This document shows positions 1-10,990 of a DNA stretch of 64,000 bases, one piece after another. The DNA is from Mycobacterium bourgelatii. Its GTDB lineage: Bacteria > Actinomycetota > Actinomycetes > Mycobacteriales > Mycobacteriaceae. The notes under the pieces are model-generated. The model searched no databases. It saw only the letters and a list, made by a program, of their open reading frames with translations, and was not told the origin of the DNA. Within the stretch, counting starts at the first letter, position 1, and each line of letters begins with the position of its first letter. A program made the translations under genes and the position numbers. Location: assembly GCF_010723575.1 (NCBI RefSeq), contig NZ_BLKZ01000002.1, positions 1 to 64,000 on the forward strand, in the 5' to 3' direction.

Positions 1-142
1 CGGTATCGGTGGGCAAGGCGGCACGGGCGCTGCCGGTGGGCTCAACACCGCCGGCAGTCAGGGGGGTCAGGGCGGCACCGGTGGCACCGGCGGCGACGCC
101 GGCGACGCAGGCGTCGGCAGCAGCCCCGGCACCGCGGGTGTG

Positions 143-2500
143 GCCGGTTCGGGTGGTCAAGGCGGCAAAGGCGGTACCGGCGGCCAGGGCGGCACCGGTC
201 TGGACAGCCCCGACGAAGGCGGCCAAGGCGGCCAGGGTGCGGCCGGCGGCAAGGGCGGCACCGGCGGCATCGGCGGCGCCGCAGGCGCGGGCGGCGGCGG
301 CATTCAAGGCATCGGCGGCGTCGGCGGCACCGGTGGCCAAGGCGGCAAGGGCGGCACCGGTGGTATCGGTGCCGACGGCGGGATCAACACCCCCGGCAAC
401 CCAGGTGGCCAGGGCGGCACCGGCGGCACCGGCGGGGACGCCGGCGACGGCGGAACCGGCAGCGCCCCCGGGGCTGCCGGTTCCGCTGGGCCGGGCGGCC
501 AAGGCGGCACGGGCGGTGCCGGCGGCGCCGGCGGGGCGAGTATCGATGGGACAGGCGGTCAAGGTGCTACCGGCGGCGCGGGCGGCAAAGGCGGCACCGG
601 CGGCGCGGCCGGCAGCGGCGGTGGCAGCGAGGCCGTCGGCGGTACCGGCGGCACCGGTGGCGCCGGCGGGATCGGCGGTCAGGGCGGCAGCGGCGCCGAC
701 GGGGCGCCGAACGCCCCCGGCAATCCAGGTGGCCAGGGCGGCACCGGCGGCGTCGGCGGAGATGCCGGCGACGCTGGCGCCGGCCCCATCCCGGGGATGG
801 CGGGTTCCGCTGGCCCCGGCGGCAAAGGCGGCCAGGGCGGTGCCGGCGGCGCAGGTGGCGCAGGTCTGGATGGCGTCGGCACGCAAGGCGCGAAAGGCGG
901 CGCAGGCGGTGCCGGAGGCACTGGCGGCGCAGCCGGTAGCGGCGGCGGCATAACGGCTGTCGGCGGCGGCGGTGGCAACGGCGGCGTCGGCGGGATAGGC
1001 GGCCAAGGCGGCAGCGGCATCCCCGGCATCACCGGCACCCCCGGCGGCAGCGGGGGCAAAGGCGGCACCGGAGGCACCGGAGGGGCCGCCGGCCAAGGCG
1101 GCGCGGGCCCGACACCCGGAGACGCGGGCACCGCCGGCTCAGGCGGTCAAGGCGGCAACGGCGGCACCGGCGGCACTGGCGGCACCGGCGTCGATGCCCT
1201 CGGCAACAACAGCGCAGGGCAGTAAGGCGCCAGCGGCGACAGCAGCGGCAACGGCACCGGCAGCGCCGCGAGGCACCAGTGGCGGCAGCACCAGAACAAA
1301 GGGGCAACGGCGGCAACGGTGGCACCGGCGGGATCGGCGGCACCGGCGCCACCGGCGCCGACGGCGACCTCGACACCCCTGGCCAACAGGGTGGCCAAGG
1401 TGGCACGGGAGGCATCGGCGGGGCCGCCGGCCAAGCCGGCGTCGGCAGCACCCCGGGCCTCGCCGGGACCGCCGGCTCGGGCGGTCAAGGTGGCAAAGGC
1501 GGCGACGGCGGTCAAGGCGGCGCCGGCCTCGACAGCACTGGCACCAATGGCGAGCAAGGCGGCCAGGGCGCGGCCGGCGGCAAGGGCGGCACCGGCGGCA
1601 CGGGTGGCGCCGCGGGAGCTGGCGGCGGCGGCATTCAAGGCATCGGCGGCCAAGGCGGCAACGGCGGCCAAGGCGGCATCGGCGGTCAAGGCGGCAGTGG
1701 CGCTGCCGGTGGACTCAACACCACCGACAAGGGCAACAAGGTGGCACAGGCGGCACCAGCGGCGCGACGCCACGGCGACAGCGAAGACGGCAATGCCACG
1801 GCAGCGCTGCGGGCAGTGCGGGCTCCGGTGGTCAAGGCGGTAAGGGCGGCACCGGCGGGCAGGGCGGCGCTGGTCTGGACAGCACGGGCACCAACGGCGA
1901 GCAAGGCGGTCAAGGCGCAGTCGGCGGCCAGGGCGGAATCGGCGGCACGGGCGGCGCAGCTGGCGCCGGCGGTGGCGGCATCCAAGGCATCGGCGGCACC
2001 GGCGGCAAAGGCGGCAAGGGCGGCACCGGCGGCCAGGGCGGCACCGGCGCCGCTGGCGCTCCCGACACTCCCGGCGGCCAGGGCGGCCAGGGTGGCACTG
2101 GCGGCACCGGCGGGGACGCCGGACTAGGCGGGGCGGGCAGCAGCGTCGGCGCTGCGGGCACCGCGGGCCAGGGCGGCCAAGGCGGCAAAGGCGGCACCGG
2201 CGGCCAAGGCGGCGCCGGGAAGGATGGCCTCGCCGACGGTGGCGAGGGCGGCCAGGGCGCGGTTGGCGGCACCGGCGGAACCGGCGGCACGGGCGGCGCC
2301 CCCGGAGCGGGGGCCGACGGCGCCCAGGGCCTCGGCGGCAATGGCGGCAACAACGGCAAAACGGCACCTCAGCAGCACCGGCAGCGAAGACACTCAGGCA
2401 GCCGTGAGCGACAGCGGCAAAGGCAACAAGAACAGTAAGGCAGCACTGGCGGAGCGCCGGGCGCCGGGGGTGCCGGCATCAAAGCAGGCAACGAGGGCTT
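143..2500 (+). repeat. ~330-bp tandem PGRS modules
   Basis: The upstream part of the PGRS region is a chain of long modules, each about 108-115 codons, on top of the GGX triplet repeat. A landmark Ala-Gly-Ser/Gln followed by GGQGG or PGGQGG recurs near 143, 476, 800, 1133, 1471, 1818 and 2163, giving periods of 324-347 bp. Within each module the order is AGS-GGQGG, then a Leu/Ile-Asp pair, then an AG-GGGG tract, then an Asn/Thr-Pro-Gly segment, then a GGDAGD box. The last part (after about 2500) is less regular. Confidence 0.7.
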
Positions 2501-4505
2501 CGGCGGCACCGGCGGAACCGGCGGCAAAGGCGGCACCGGCGGGTCAGGCGGCACCGGGATCAACGACATCAGCAACGGCGGCGAAGGGGGCAACGGAACC
2601 AACGGCGGCAAGGGCGGCGCGGGAGGCACCGGGGGCCTACCCGGCGGCGACACCAATGCCGCGGCCGGTGACGGTGGCATGGGCGGTACCGGCGGCGCCG
2701 CCGGCAACGGCGGAGCCGGTGGTACCAACGGAAAAGGCGGCAATGGCGGTAAAGGCGGGGAGGGCGGAATTGGCGGTGCCGGTGGCGCCGGACTGCTGAC
2801 CTTGAGCAATGGAGGCAAAGGTGGAACAGGCGGTACCGGTGGGGCCGGTGGGGCGGGCGGTGTGGTCGGCGAGGGCGGTATCGCCGGAACCGGCGGCGAC
2901 GGCGGCGACGCCGGCAAAGGTGGCGCTGGTGGAGCCGCCGGGCTGAGCCTGAGCTCCGGCGGGGAGGGCGGCGACGGCGGCACCGGAGGTATGGGCGGGA
3001 CCGGTGGTACCGGCGGCGACGACAGCTTGGCACCCACCGGCGGCGGCATCGGCGGCAAAGGTGGGGCCGGGGGCCAAGGCGGCACCGGCGGTGTCGAATT
3101 TTTCAACAATAAGGGTGGTGCCGGCGGCAACGGCGGCATTGGCGGCCAGGGCGGCACCGGCGGCACCGGTGGCAACAACACCGGCGACAGCGGCGGGATC
3201 GGCGGCCAAGGCGGCCAAGGCGGCCAAGGCGGCACCGCTGGTGCCGCCGGGATCGGCAGCACCGGAGGCCTCAACGGCAGCAGCGGCACCGGGGGCGTCG
3301 GCGGCACCGGCGGGAACGGCGGTACCGGTGGCGCCGGGAAAGGCGGCAACGATGACCCGGTCACCCCAACTGCGGGTAGTCAGGGCGGCCAGGGTGGTGC
3401 CGGTGGTGCCGGCGGCGCCGGTGGTGACGCCAACGGCGGCACCGCAGGCAACGGTGGGATGGGCGGTACTGGCGGCCAGGGCGGCGTAGGCGGCCTAGGT
3501 GGCAGCAACACTGGCACCGGCGGCGACGACGGTGCCAATGGGGGCAAGGGCGGCGACGGTGGTGCGGGCGGCGACGCCGGCGCGGCCGGGGCGGGCGGTG
3601 GCGGCTCCGCGGGCGTGGGTGGCACTGGCGGCCAGGGTGGTACCGGCGGCAACGGCGGAGACGGCGGCGAGGGCCCCGGCACCGACAACAGCGAAGGCGG
3701 CACCGGCGGAACCGGCGGCCAAGGCGGCATCGGCGGTGTTGGCGGCGGCACCCCCAACGGCGGAACCAATGGCGACGGTGGCCTAGGCGGGTACGGCGGT
3801 AACGGCGGCAATGGCGGCGACAACACGAGGCCGGCGGCCATGGGACAAGGCCTCTCGGGCGGTGGCGGCGGCGGAGGCGGTGCCGGTGGCATCGGCGGGA
3901 ACGCCGGCACCGGGACCGGCAGCGGCGGCCACGGCGGTGACGGCGGCACCGGCGGCACTGGCGGCACCGGTGGCACCGCAACCGTCACGGTCCTCGGCAC
4001 CCCGTTCGGAGAGGGCGCCGGCGGCGAGGGCGGTACCGGCGGCGGCGGTGCGGATGGCTCTGGCGGTCCCACCGGGGCCAAGGGCGGCGCCGGCGGTGGC
4101 GGCGGTGCTGGCGGTCAGGCCTTCGACGCCGGCGCCTCTGTCGGCGCGTACGGCGGCGGCGGCGGAGCTGGCGGTGGCGGCGGTGACGCCAACGCCACCG
4201 GCGGTACCGGTGGGAGCGGCGGCGGCGCCAAAGCGTCCCCCGGCGGCCCCCCCATTGAGACCAGCGGCGGCGCCGGCGGGATCGGCGGCGCCGGTACCGG
4301 TGGTGGAGGTGGCAGCGGCGCCTTCGCTACCGGCCTGGGCGGTGCTACTGACGGCAAAGCCGGCGATGACGGTTCGGCCGGCGGGGCAGGTGGCTCCGGC
4401 GGCGGCGGAGACGGAGGCAATGGCGGCACCGTCGGTGTCGGAGGCGGGGGCGCTCCCGGCAACGGCGGCTTGGGCAAGGGCGACGACGGCCAAGACAGCC
4501 CATAA
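2439..4505 (+). CDS. PGRS uninterrupted C-terminal segment
   Basis: This is the longest intact reading frame of the PE_PGRS gene above, listed separately because it may be what an automated annotation keeps. It is open from just after the TAA at 2436-2438; the first ATG is at 2679. The protein is almost entirely GGX/GGN repeats and ends in a short acidic tail (KGDDGQDSP). It has no PE domain, signal peptide or membrane segment of its own, so it is not a plausible independent gene. Continuity with the upstream PGRS frames is inferred from identical repeat style. Confidence 0.45.
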   Translation, partial: GSTGGAPGAGGAGIKAGNEGFGGTGGTGGKGGTGGSGGTGINDISNGGEGGNGTNGGKGGAGGTGGLPGGDTNAAAGDGGMGGTGGAAGNGGAGGTNGKGGNGGKGGEGGIGGAGGAGLLTLSNGGKGGTGGTGGAGGAGGVVGEGGIAGTGGDGGDAGKGGAGGAAGLSLSSGGEGGDGGTGGMGGTGGTGGDDSLAPTGGGIGGKGGAGGQGGTGGVEFFNNKGGAGGNGGIGGQGGTGGTGGNNTGDSGGIGGQGGQGGQGGTAGAAGIGSTGGLNGSSGTGGVGGTGGNGGTGGAGKGGNDDPVTPTAGSQGGQGGAGGAGGAGGDANGGTAGNGGMGGTGGQGGVGGLGGSNTGTGGDDGANGGKGGDGGAGGDAGAAGAGGGGSAGVGGTGGQGGTGGNGGDGGEGPGTDNSEGGTGGTGGQGGIGGVGGGTPNGGTNGDGGLGGYGGNGGNGGDNTRPAAMGQGLSGGGGGGGGAGGIGGNAGTGTGSGGHGGDGGTGGTGGTGGTATVTVLGTPFGEGAGGEGGTGGGGADGSGGPTGAKGGAGGGGGAGGQAFDAGASVGAYGGGGGAGGGGGDANATGGTGGSGGGAKASPGGPPIETSGGAGGIGGAGTGGGGGSGAFATGLGGATDGKAGDDGSAGGAGGSGGGGDGGNGGTVGVGGGGAPGNGGLGKGDDGQDSP

Positions 4506-4591
4506 CTCCGCCCGACAACCGGCAACGACGGCCCACGTACCGCTATGTACCGCTGCGTGGCGGTCCCAAGAATTGCGCCTACGGCGGCGAA

Positions 4592-5800
4592 TTACGCGTT
4601 CAGCGGCGCACTCGGCGTAAACACCACCGGCATCTTCTCCAGCCCGGAGACGAAGTTCGCCGGTCGCAGCGGCAGCGGGTCATCGGAGGCCAGCCGCATG
4701 TCGGGAAGGCGCTGCAGCAGCCGACTCTGCATGATCGACAGCTCCAACCGCGCCAGCTGGTTGCCGAGGCAGAAGTGAGTTCCGAAGCCGAAAGCCAGGT
4801 GGTTGTTCGGGTAGCGCTCGATGTTGAACGTCTCCGGGTCGTCGAAAACGTTCTCGTCGAAGTTCGCCGACTCGAACAGCAGGATGATCTTCTCGTCCTT
4901 CCGCAGCTGGGCGCCGTGGAACTCGGTGTCATCGGTGAGCGTGCGCGCCATGTTTTTCACCGGCGCGGTCCAGCGCAGCATCTCTTCGATCGCGTTGGGC
5001 AACAACGTCAGATCGTTCACCAGACGCTGGTGCTGATCGGGGTGCAAGAGCAGTTGCCGCGTTCCGCCGGACAGCGTGTGACGGGTGGTTTCGTCACCGC
5101 CGATCAACAGCAGCAGCACCTCGGTGACGATCTCGTGGTCCGCCAGCCGCGAACCCTCGACCTCCGCGTGCACGAGGACGCTGACCAGGTCGTCTGTCGG
5201 CTCGGTCCTGCGGGAGTTGATCATGCCCATCATGTATTCGGTGTAGGCGGCAAAGGCATCCACCGATACCTGAAAGTCGTCTTGTGAGGTGGTGCTGCTC
5301 AAGAAGCTGACCATGTCGTCCGACCAGCGCAGGAACATTTCACGTTCCTCCGGGCGCACCCCGAGCATGTCGCCGATCACCGCCATCGGCAGCGGGGCGG
5401 CTATGTCCCAAACGAAGTCGCACTCCCCCCGCTCGCAGACCGCGTCGATCAGCGTGTCGCAGAGCGAAGTGATCGATCCCTCAAGGTTTTTCACCCGCTT
5501 GCGGGTGAAGCCGGCGTTGACCAGCTTTCGGCGCAGCAGGTGTTCCGGGTCGTCCATCCCGATCATCATCGGCGGCGCGTCCTGGTCCGGCCGGAAACCG
5601 CCGCCGTTGCAGAACAACTCGGGATTCCGCTCGGCATCGATGATCGCCTGATAGGTCGCCGCGGCGGCCAGCCCATTGCGGTCACGGAAAACCGGCTCGT
5701 TCTCTCGCATCCAGCGGTAGACGGAACGGGAGTCACCCGCATAGAACGCGCCGTCGGTCAGGTCGACGTCGGGTCTGGTTTCCACTTCTGCTGCCGTCAT
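4592..5800 (-). CDS. cyp142: Cytochrome P450 CYP142, cholesterol C26/C27 hydroxylase
   Basis: 402-residue P450 matching the Rv3518c family, which oxidises the terminal methyl of the cholesterol/cholestenone side chain to the acid, partly overlapping with CYP125. Seen: I-helix GGDETT at 234-239, ExxR at 273-276, and the haem loop FGFGTHFCLGNQLAR with the haem Cys at 344. Length is normal for a soluble bacterial P450. The start ATG (5798-5800) overlaps the stop of the upstream gene as ATGA, so the two are co-translated and share the KstR-type operator at 6536. Electrons would come from a ferredoxin coded elsewhere. Confidence 0.93.
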   Translation of the reverse strand: MTAAEVETRPDVDLTDGAFYAGDSRSVYRWMRENEPVFRDRNGLAAAATYQAIIDAERNPELFCNGGGFRPDQDAPPMMIGMDDPEHLLRRKLVNAGFTRKRVKNLEGSITSLCDTLIDAVCERGECDFVWDIAAPLPMAVIGDMLGVRPEEREMFLRWSDDMVSFLSSTTSQDDFQVSVDAFAAYTEYMMGMINSRRTEPTDDLVSVLVHAEVEGSRLADHEIVTEVLLLLIGGDETTRHTLSGGTRQLLLHPDQHQRLVNDLTLLPNAIEEMLRWTAPVKNMARTLTDDTEFHGAQLRKDEKIILLFESANFDENVFDDPETFNIERYPNNHLAFGFGTHFCLGNQLARLELSIMQSRLLQRLPDMRLASDDPLPLRPANFVSGLEKMPVVFTPSAPLNA

Positions 5801-6525
5801 GAAATCTCCTGAGCGTCGCCGAATGTCATTTTTACGTTCGCGGCCGAACTAGACAAGATCGCGCGCTTCGGAAGACCAAGCGCCGCCAGTTCTTTCGAGT
5901 ACGGGTGATCGCCCAACCGGATGCGCACTCCCCCAAGCCGAGTGCGCACGCCATCCAAGGTGTGCTCGAACCCCGTCTCCCGGGTGATGCCATCGCGGTG
6001 CGAGTACGACCGCTGTGCTTGTGTGCGCGGCGCTATCCGGAACGGCAGGCCAGACTTGAATTCCATGCCCACCACGAACTGCCCGTCGATGCTCAGGTCG
6101 AAGCCGAACTGCCGCCCGCCGCGGATGGTGAAGTCACCCAGCACCTTCGGGTAACCCCAGATCTTGGTTCCCGCTTCCAACGTGAATTCCTGGTCGACGG
6201 GCAGATGGTGAATGAAGGCGCCAGCCTCCCGCAACGCCTGCAAACCGGACGTCTTTGACCCAGGCGGAGCCCCGGGCGGGTTGACCATCACGCTGGTGCC
6301 GAACTCGTAGTACTGGCCCAGGTCGCCGTCGAGGTAGTGCATCAGCATCAGCACCACAATCGCACGCCCGGGCGTGACCCGGCAGACCCGGAGGCCGCTG
6401 TAGTCGATCATGCGCTGGGCGGCGTCGGCGTCCACGGAGAACATCGCCATGTGCTGCTGCGCCTTGCGGATCTGCACGGGCATGGTGAGTACCGTGCCCG
6501 CGATGGTGTGTTGCGAGGGCGTCAT
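5797..6525 (-). CDS. Acetoacetate-decarboxylase-like protein (Rv3519 family)
   Basis: 242 residues. The middle contains a GYPKVLGDF stretch and following beta-rich segments that resemble the acetoacetate decarboxylase fold, in which a Lys of the G-(F/Y)-P-K motif forms a Schiff base. I recognise it as the Rv3519-type protein of the KstR regulon; its reaction in sterol breakdown is not known to me. It starts at ATG 6523-6525, ten bases from a KstR-type palindrome, and its TGA overlaps the cyp142 start by ATGA. First gene of a two-gene leftward operon. Confidence 0.75.
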   Translation of the reverse strand: MTPSQHTIAGTVLTMPVQIRKAQQHMAMFSVDADAAQRMIDYSGLRVCRVTPGRAIVVLMLMHYLDGDLGQYYEFGTSVMVNPPGAPPGSKTSGLQALREAGAFIHHLPVDQEFTLEAGTKIWGYPKVLGDFTIRGGRQFGFDLSIDGQFVVGMEFKSGLPFRIAPRTQAQRSYSHRDGITRETGFEHTLDGVRTRLGGVRIRLGDHPYSKELAALGLPKRAILSSSAANVKMTFGDAQEIS

Positions 6526-6535
6526 TCGGCCAATC

Positions 6536-6549
6536 TAGAACGTGTTCTA
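6536..6549. promoter_or_regulatory. KstR-type operator for Rv3519-like/cyp142
   Basis: TAGAACGTGTTCTA, a perfect palindrome fitting the KstR pattern T-nn-AAC-nn-GTT-nn-A, extended by CT/AG on the outside. It is 10 bp upstream of the ATG at 6525 and just beyond the 3' end of the Rv3520c-like gene, so it should repress leftward transcription of the two-gene operon until a cholesterol CoA thioester is present. Confidence 0.88.
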
Positions 6550-6580
6550 GTCCCTGGCAAGGGAGGACGCAGAACGAACA

Positions 6581-7612
6581 CTAGACCAGGTTTGCGAGGT
6601 CGCGTACCTGCTCAACGCTACGAGCGGCCACCACCATCATGGTGACACCGGAGGCTTCCCAGACCTCGATCTGCTTACGCACGTAGTCCAGGTCGCCGAC
6701 GATCATGGCGTCATCCACGAGTTCGTCCGGGATGGCCTCGGCGGCCTTGTCCTTCTGCTGCGACCGGAACAGCCTGGTGACCTCGTCGACCACCTCCGCG
6801 TAACCCATCCGGCGGTAGACGTCGGCGTGGAAGTTGGTGTCCTCGGCTCCCATGCCGCCCATGTAGAGCGCGAGGAACGGCTTGATCGCGGTGAACGCGG
6901 CCGGTCGGTCCTCGGTGACGACGATCTGCGCGGTTGCGCAGATCTCGAAGTCCTCGCGAGTGCGCCGCGCGCCCGGCCGTGCGAACCCTTCGTCCAGCCA
7001 CTCGTTGTACATGTCGGCCATCCGCGGCGAGTAGAAGATGGGCAGCCAGCCGTCGCAGATCTCGGCCGCCAGCGCCACGTTCTTGGGCCCCTCGGCGCCC
7101 AGCATGATGGGAATGTCGGCGCGCAGCGGGTGGGTGATGGGTTTCAACGGCTTGCCCAAACCCGTTGTGCCCTCGCCCTTCAGCGGCAGCGGGTAGTGCG
7201 GTCCGTCGCTGGTGACCGGCGCCTCCCGGGCCCACACCTGACGGATGATGTCGATGTACTCGCGGGTGCGGGCCAACGGCTTGGGGAACTTCTGGCCGTA
7301 CCAGCCTTCGACCACCTGGGGCCCGGACACGCCCAGCCCGAGGATGTGCCGTCCACCGGACAGGTGGTCCAGCGTCAGCGCGGCCATCGCGCAGGCCGTC
7401 GGCGTCCGCGCCGACAGCTGCACCACCGAGGTGCCCAACCGGACGCGCGAGGTCGACGAACCCCACCAGGCCAGCGGCGTGTAGGCGTCCGAACCCCACG
7501 CCTCGGCGGTGAAGACGGCGTCGAAGCCGGCGTCCTCGGCTGCGGCGACGAACTCCGCCGTGTTCTCCGGCGGCTGAGCGCCCCAGTATCCGAGCTGCAG
7601 TCCGAGCTTCAT
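6581..7612 (-). CDS. Luciferase-like F420-dependent oxidoreductase (Rv3520c family)
   Basis: 343 residues, TIM-barrel luciferase-like monooxygenase superfamily, of the subgroup that uses coenzyme F420 in mycobacteria. Seen: N-terminal MKLGLQLGYWG beta strand; LGTSVVQLSARTPTACAM; GLGVSGPQVVEGWYG; and a C-terminal segment ending VRDLANLV. The start ATG is at 7610-7612. It is divergent from the DUF35-like/ltp4/ltp3 operon across a ~120-bp gap that holds the KstR-type operator at 7714. Substrate unknown; its conserved place in the sterol locus suggests a steroid or CoA-ester redox step, which is inference. Confidence 0.8.
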   Translation of the reverse strand: MKLGLQLGYWGAQPPENTAEFVAAAEDAGFDAVFTAEAWGSDAYTPLAWWGSSTSRVRLGTSVVQLSARTPTACAMAALTLDHLSGGRHILGLGVSGPQVVEGWYGQKFPKPLARTREYIDIIRQVWAREAPVTSDGPHYPLPLKGEGTTGLGKPLKPITHPLRADIPIMLGAEGPKNVALAAEICDGWLPIFYSPRMADMYNEWLDEGFARPGARRTREDFEICATAQIVVTEDRPAAFTAIKPFLALYMGGMGAEDTNFHADVYRRMGYAEVVDEVTRLFRSQQKDKAAEAIPDELVDDAMIVGDLDYVRKQIEVWEASGVTMMVVAARSVEQVRDLANLV

Positions 7613-7713
7613 TGCCAGCCTCCTATGCCTGGGAAAAGGGCCTAGTTCAATTGTGATGACCCGCCGCGCCCGGCTACGCCGCGCTTGCGATCATCCCTAG
7701 TTGAAACGATTCT

Positions 7714-7727
7714 TAGAACCTGTTCTA
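7714..7727. promoter_or_regulatory. KstR-type operator between Rv3520c-like and Rv3521-like genes
   Basis: TAGAACCTGTTCTA fits T-nn-AAC-nn-GTT-nn-A. It lies 9 bp before the GTG at 7737 and about 100 bp before the divergent ATG at 7612, so it may control both directions. Its presence rules out the longer in-frame start at 7701, which would place the operator inside coding sequence. Confidence 0.85.
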
Positions 7728-7736
7728 CTCGAAGGC

Positions 7737-8735
7737 GTGACAGCCACTGAAAGCGGCCTGAACTTGATCGATCACCCTGAGCCGCCTCTCTCCGCGCCTT
7801 TGACGTTGTCCTTCGACTACACCCGTTCGGTGGGGCCCACGCTAGGCGAGTTCTTCACCGCCCTGCGTGAGCGCCGCGTTCTGGGGGTTCGCGGATCGGA
7901 CGGGCGGGTGCTCGTGCCGCCGGCCGAGTACGACCCGGTCACCTACGAGCCATTGAGCGAAATGGTACCGGTGGCCAGCGTCGGAACCGTCGTGTCCTGG
8001 ACCTGGCAGCCCGAACCCCTCGAGGGCCAGCCCCTCGACAGGCCGTTTGCCTGGGCGCTGATCAAGCTGGACGGCGCCGACACGTCGCTGATTCACGCCG
8101 TGGATGTTGGCGACGCCGGCCCTTCCGCTATCAGCACCGGCGCCCGGGTGCACGTGCATTGGGCCGACGAGACCGTTGGCGCCATCACCGACATCGCCTA
8201 CTTCAAGCTCGGCGATGAGGAAGAGAAGGTCGAGCCGCCGGCCACGGACGGCGAGCCGGTGACAATGATCGTCACGCCGATATCGCTGACCATCCAGCAC
8301 ACCGCCTCGCACGAGGAGAGCGCCTACCTGCGGGCCATCGCCCAGGGCAAGCTACTCGGCGCACGGACGGGCGAGAACGGCAAGGTTTACTTCCCGCCGC
8401 ACGGTGCCGACCCGGCCACCGGCTTGCCGACGACGGAATTCGTCGAGCTGCCGGACAAGGGCACGGTGACGACGTTCGCGATCATCAACATCCCGTTCCA
8501 GGGCCAGCGCATCAAACCGCCCTACGTGGCGGCCTACGTGCTGCTTGACGGCGCGGACATCCCGTTCCTGCACCTCGTCGCCGACATCGACGCGCACGAG
8601 GTCCGGATGGGCATGCGGGTCGAGGCGGTCTGGAAGCCCCGCGAGGAGTGGGGATATGGCATCGACAACATCGAATACTTCCGGCCTACCGGCGAACCCG
8701 ACGCTGACTACGACACCTACAAACACCACCTGTAA
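7737..8735 (+). CDS. DUF35-type OB-fold acyl-CoA-associated protein (Rv3521 family)
   Basis: 332 residues from GTG 7737. Two similar halves are visible: each has a helix then a Gly-x-Arg-x3-Gly-x-Val-x-(V/F)-PP motif (near residues 45-65 and 210-235) followed by an OB-like beta segment (V-G-T-V-V-S / K-G-T-V-T-T). This is a tandem DUF35 arrangement without the usual zinc-ribbon cysteines. DUF35 partners form complexes with thiolase-like Ltp aldolases, and this gene directly precedes ltp4 and ltp3 (15-bp gap). I infer a scaffold or CoA-binding partner for Ltp3/Ltp4. The start is chosen because the operator at 7714 lies just upstream. Confidence 0.78.
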   Translation: MTATESGLNLIDHPEPPLSAPLTLSFDYTRSVGPTLGEFFTALRERRVLGVRGSDGRVLVPPAEYDPVTYEPLSEMVPVASVGTVVSWTWQPEPLEGQPLDRPFAWALIKLDGADTSLIHAVDVGDAGPSAISTGARVHVHWADETVGAITDIAYFKLGDEEEKVEPPATDGEPVTMIVTPISLTIQHTASHEESAYLRAIAQGKLLGARTGENGKVYFPPHGADPATGLPTTEFVELPDKGTVTTFAIINIPFQGQRIKPPYVAAYVLLDGADIPFLHLVADIDAHEVRMGMRVEAVWKPREEWGYGIDNIEYFRPTGEPDADYDTYKHHL

Positions 8736-8750
8736 AGGGCTGACCTACCT

Positions 8751-9811
8751 ATGAGTGATCGCAATGTGGCGGTCGTCGGCTTCGCCCACGCCCCGCACGT
8801 TCGCCGTACCGACGGCACCACCAACGGCGTCGAGATGTTGATGCCGTGCTTCGCCCAGCTGTATGACGACCTCGGAATCACCAAGTCCGACATCGGCTTC
8901 TGGTGCTCGGGCTCCTCCGATTACCTTGCCGGACGGGCGTTTTCCTTCATCTCCGCGATCGATTCGATCGGCGCCGTGCCGCCGATCAACGAGTCGCATG
9001 TCGAAATGGACGCGGCGTGGGCGCTTTTCGAGGCCTACATCAAGATCCTGACCGGCGAGGTCGACACCGCGCTGGTGTACGGCTTCGGCAAGTCTTCGGC
9101 GGGCACCCTCCGACAGATCCTGTCCCGGCAGACCGACCCGTACACCGTCGCGCCGCTGTGGCCGGATTCGGTGTCGCTGGCGGGACTTCAAGCCCGAATC
9201 GGTCTGGACTCCGGCAAGTGGACGGCCGAGCAGATGGCGCAGGTGGCGCTCGACTCGTTCGCACATGCGGAACGCAACGATTCCGTGAAGCCGGCCAAGA
9301 GCATCGACGAACTGCTCTCCCGACCGTTCTTCAACGATCCGCTGCGACGGCATGACATCGCGCCCATCACCGACGGCGCCGCCGCCATCGTGCTGGCCGC
9401 CGATGACCGCGCTCGGGAACTCCGCGAAAACCCGGCGTGGATAACGGGATTCGACCACCGCATCGAGACCCCGGTGCTGGGCGCGCGCGACCTGACCGCG
9501 TCGCCGTCCACAGCGGCGTCGGCAAAGGCGGCCACCGGCGGTGACACCGCGATCGACGTCGCCGAGATCCACGCCCCGTTCACCCACCAACATCTGATTC
9601 TGGCCGAGGCGATCGGGCTGTCCGACTCGACCAAGGTGAATCCGTCCGGCGGCGCACTGGCCGCCAACCCGATGTTCTCCGCCGGGTTGGAGCGCATCGG
9701 GTTTGCCGCTCAACACATCTGGAACGGCTCGGCGGGGCGGGTGCTCGCACACGCCACGAGCGGGCCGGCACTGCAACAGAATCTGGTCGCGGTCCTGGAA
9801 GGGAAGAACTG

Positions 9812-9812
<1 letters not shown>
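8751..9812 (+). CDS. ltp4: Thiolase-like lipid-transfer protein Ltp4 (Rv3522 family)
   Basis: 353 residues, thiolase superfamily, SCP-x/Ltp type. Seen: CSGSSDYLAGRAF near residue 45, AIVLAADDRAREL, a VAEIHAPFTHQHLILAEAIGL segment and VNPSGGALAANP near the C-terminus. The thiolase Cys-Gly-Ser nucleophile context and GHP motif are absent, as expected for Ltp retro-aldolases rather than true thiolases. In rhodococci Ltp3 and Ltp4 are needed for degrading C24-branched sterol side chains; I infer the same here. Its TGA overlaps the ltp3 ATG (TGATG). Confidence 0.85.

Positions 9813-10986
<1,174 letters not shown>

Positions 10987-10990
<4 letters not shown>

Larger units (their letters stand above)
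1..4505 (+). pseudogene. PE_PGRS family gene, 3' part, frame-disrupted and cut by the window edge
   Basis: Glycine-rich Gly-Gly-X protein typical of the PGRS half of PE_PGRS surface/secreted proteins. The PE domain would lie left of the window and is not seen. The repeat is coded in frame 2 from base 2 to a TAA at 1223-1225, in frame 1 from about 1279 to 1725, and in frame 3 from about 1795 to 2365 and again from 2439 to the stop at 4503-4505. The breaks lie in three short patches (about 1200-1300, 1725-1800, 2365-2440) that are poorer in GGX and carry several small indels. Either the gene is decayed or the assembly has indel errors in a GC-rich repeat. The segment between 2439 and 4505 is uninterrupted. 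Neighbour on the right is cyp142 on the opposite strand, convergent. Being PE_PGRS is secure; being a pseudogene is not. Confidence 0.7.

Noticed and set aside
304..4525. Many long frames on the minus strand across the PGRS region, rich in Pro or Arg/Ala
   Set aside because: They are shadows of the GGX repeat on the other strand; no family, RBS or sensible composition.
7701..7736. Longer start for the Rv3521-like gene
   Set aside because: It would put the operator at 7714-7727 inside the gene; GTG 7737 fits better.
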